DNA from: Bacteroidota bacterium
Lineage (GTDB): Bacteria > Bacteroidota > Bacteroidia > Chitinophagales > Chitinophagaceae
DNA: 64,000 bases
Assembly: GCA_013289015.1 (NCBI GenBank)
Contig: JABDAV010000003.1
Coordinates: 1-64,000 of the forward strand
Reading direction: 5' to 3'
The notes beneath the pieces were generated by a model, which was not told where the DNA came from, made no database searches, and saw only the letters and a program-made list of their open reading frames with translations. A program made the position numbers and the translations under genes. Within the stretch, counting starts at the first letter, position 1, and the number at the start of each line of letters is the position of its first letter. Positions 63,394 through 64,000 of this stretch are shown piece by piece.

Positions 63394-64000
63394 TTAAGAC
63401 GCGTGTAATTCTGATTTCGGTGGAAGATTTATCCAGTTATGGCCATCTCTTGCAATCAATGCTTCAGCATCTTCAGGGCCCCAGCTATCAGGTGCATAAT
63501 TTGGAAAATCAATCGGCGGCCTTTGTTCCCATGATTCAATTATCGGCATCACCACCTTCCATGCAGCCTCAACCTGGTCTGCACGCATAAACTGCGCGGG
63601 ATTTCCTTCCATTACATCAAGCAATAGGGTTTCATAAGCTTCAGGTTCATGCTCCTGGGGATAAGCATCTTTGTAATTGAAGATCATATCAACCGGATTA
63701 AGTGTCATTGTTTGCCCCGGGCGCTTTGCCTGGAAACGAAGGCGAATATCCATTTCAGGCTGAATGCTGATGGTTAACCTGTTTGGCCTCCATGTTTCAG
63801 CAGCTTCCGGCGGAAACGCATAATGCGGTGCGGGCCTGAATTGTATGTTAACTACTGATGTTTTCTGGTGCATGTATTTTCCTGTACGCACATAAAAAGG
63901 TATTCTGTGCCAGCGCCAGTTATCAATATAGAACTTAGCTGCAGCAAAGGTTTCAACAGTTGAGTTAGGATCAACTTTCTCTTCCTGCCTGTAACCTTTG
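63394..64000 (-). CDS. zwf: Glucose-6-phosphate 1-dehydrogenase, C-terminal part (runs off the window)
   Basis: First enzyme of the oxidative pentose-phosphate pathway. The frame is open from the window edge: ...STVETFAAAKFYIDNWRWHR, IPFYVRTGKYM, then NIQFRPAPHYAF, LTISIQPEMDIRLRFQAKRPG and the end YAPDSWGPEDAEALIARDGHNW. These are the C-terminal NADP-G6PDH landmarks. The gene is cut by the window, so the catalytic His and N-terminal Rossmann domain lie outside it. Confidence 0.93.
   Translation of the reverse strand, partial: KGYRQEEKVDPNSTVETFAAAKFYIDNWRWHRIPFYVRTGKYMHQKTSVVNIQFRPAPHYAFPPEAAETWRPNRLTISIQPEMDIRLRFQAKRPGQTMTLNPVDMIFNYKDAYPQEHEPEAYETLLLDVMEGNPAQFMRADQVEAAWKVVMPIIESWEQRPPIDFPNYAPDSWGPEDAEALIARDGHNWINLPPKSELHAS

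Overview
The window is a chromosomal segment from a member of the Bacteroidota, most likely a Chitinophagaceae-like soil or freshwater saprophyte. The supporting signs are a SusC/SusD pair, a secreted protease ending in a type IX secretion sorting domain, promoters that fit the Bacteroidota -33/-7 pattern (TTTG, about 19 bp, TAnnTTTG), few Shine-Dalgarno sequences, many secreted or lipobox-bearing glycosidases, and low-GC, A/T-rich coding sequence. No tRNA, rRNA, CRISPR array, intact insertion sequence or prophage was seen.

Layout. (1) 0-16.4 kb is mostly housekeeping and secreted enzymes: an M36 metalloprotease, a lactonase, a DNA alkyltransferase, a CsaA-like protein, OsmC, a penicillin acylase, a glycosyltransferase, a glycine-rich RRM protein, accB-accC, folC and a GH30 glycosidase. 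A nested palindromic element appears to supply the start codon of the GH30 gene. (2) 16.4-27.0 kb is an accessory patchwork of small, unrelated genes (PD-(D/E)XK-like fragment, slipin, VOC proteins, SnoaL-like protein, ABM monooxygenase, SymE-like toxin, XRE regulator, beta-lactamase fold, MarR-MFS-isochorismatase operon). They are separated by at least two repeat families, including three REP-like double hairpins with a GTCG foot, and by gene relics: a start-less duplicate of a VOC gene and a decapitated vapC. (3) 27.0-31.8 kb holds a GH5 enzyme, signal peptidase I and a thiolase. (4) 32.3-53.7 kb is a complete L-arabinan/L-arabinose locus: SusC, SusD, GH43, a Nudix-type AraR regulator, GH51, GH43, mutarotase, AraB, GH51, AraD, GH127, AraA and a sodium/sugar symporter. 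(5) 53.7-64 kb holds convergent small genes, deoC, a SPOR protein, an M20 amidohydrolase, a cluster on the minus strand (porin-like protein, Rieske lipoprotein, imelysin, di-haem DUF1111 protein) with a nine-unit 21-bp tandem repeat inside it, and the zwf-pgl start of the oxidative pentose-phosphate pathway.

How it works together. In the arabinose locus, surface lipoprotein and periplasmic arabinanases and arabinofuranosidases release L-arabinose. SusC/SusD import oligosaccharides, the mutarotase and symporter bring in the sugar, and AraA, AraB and AraD turn it into D-xylulose 5-phosphate. A 19-bp palindrome (AATTGTnA, 3 bp, TnACAATT) lies upstream of susC (two copies), the Nudix regulator, the first GH51 gene and araB. 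At three of these promoters it overlaps the -33 box, which suggests repression by the AraR-like protein. The imelysin/Rieske/di-haem/porin cluster looks like an envelope metal-uptake or redox module whose function cannot be settled from sequence alone.
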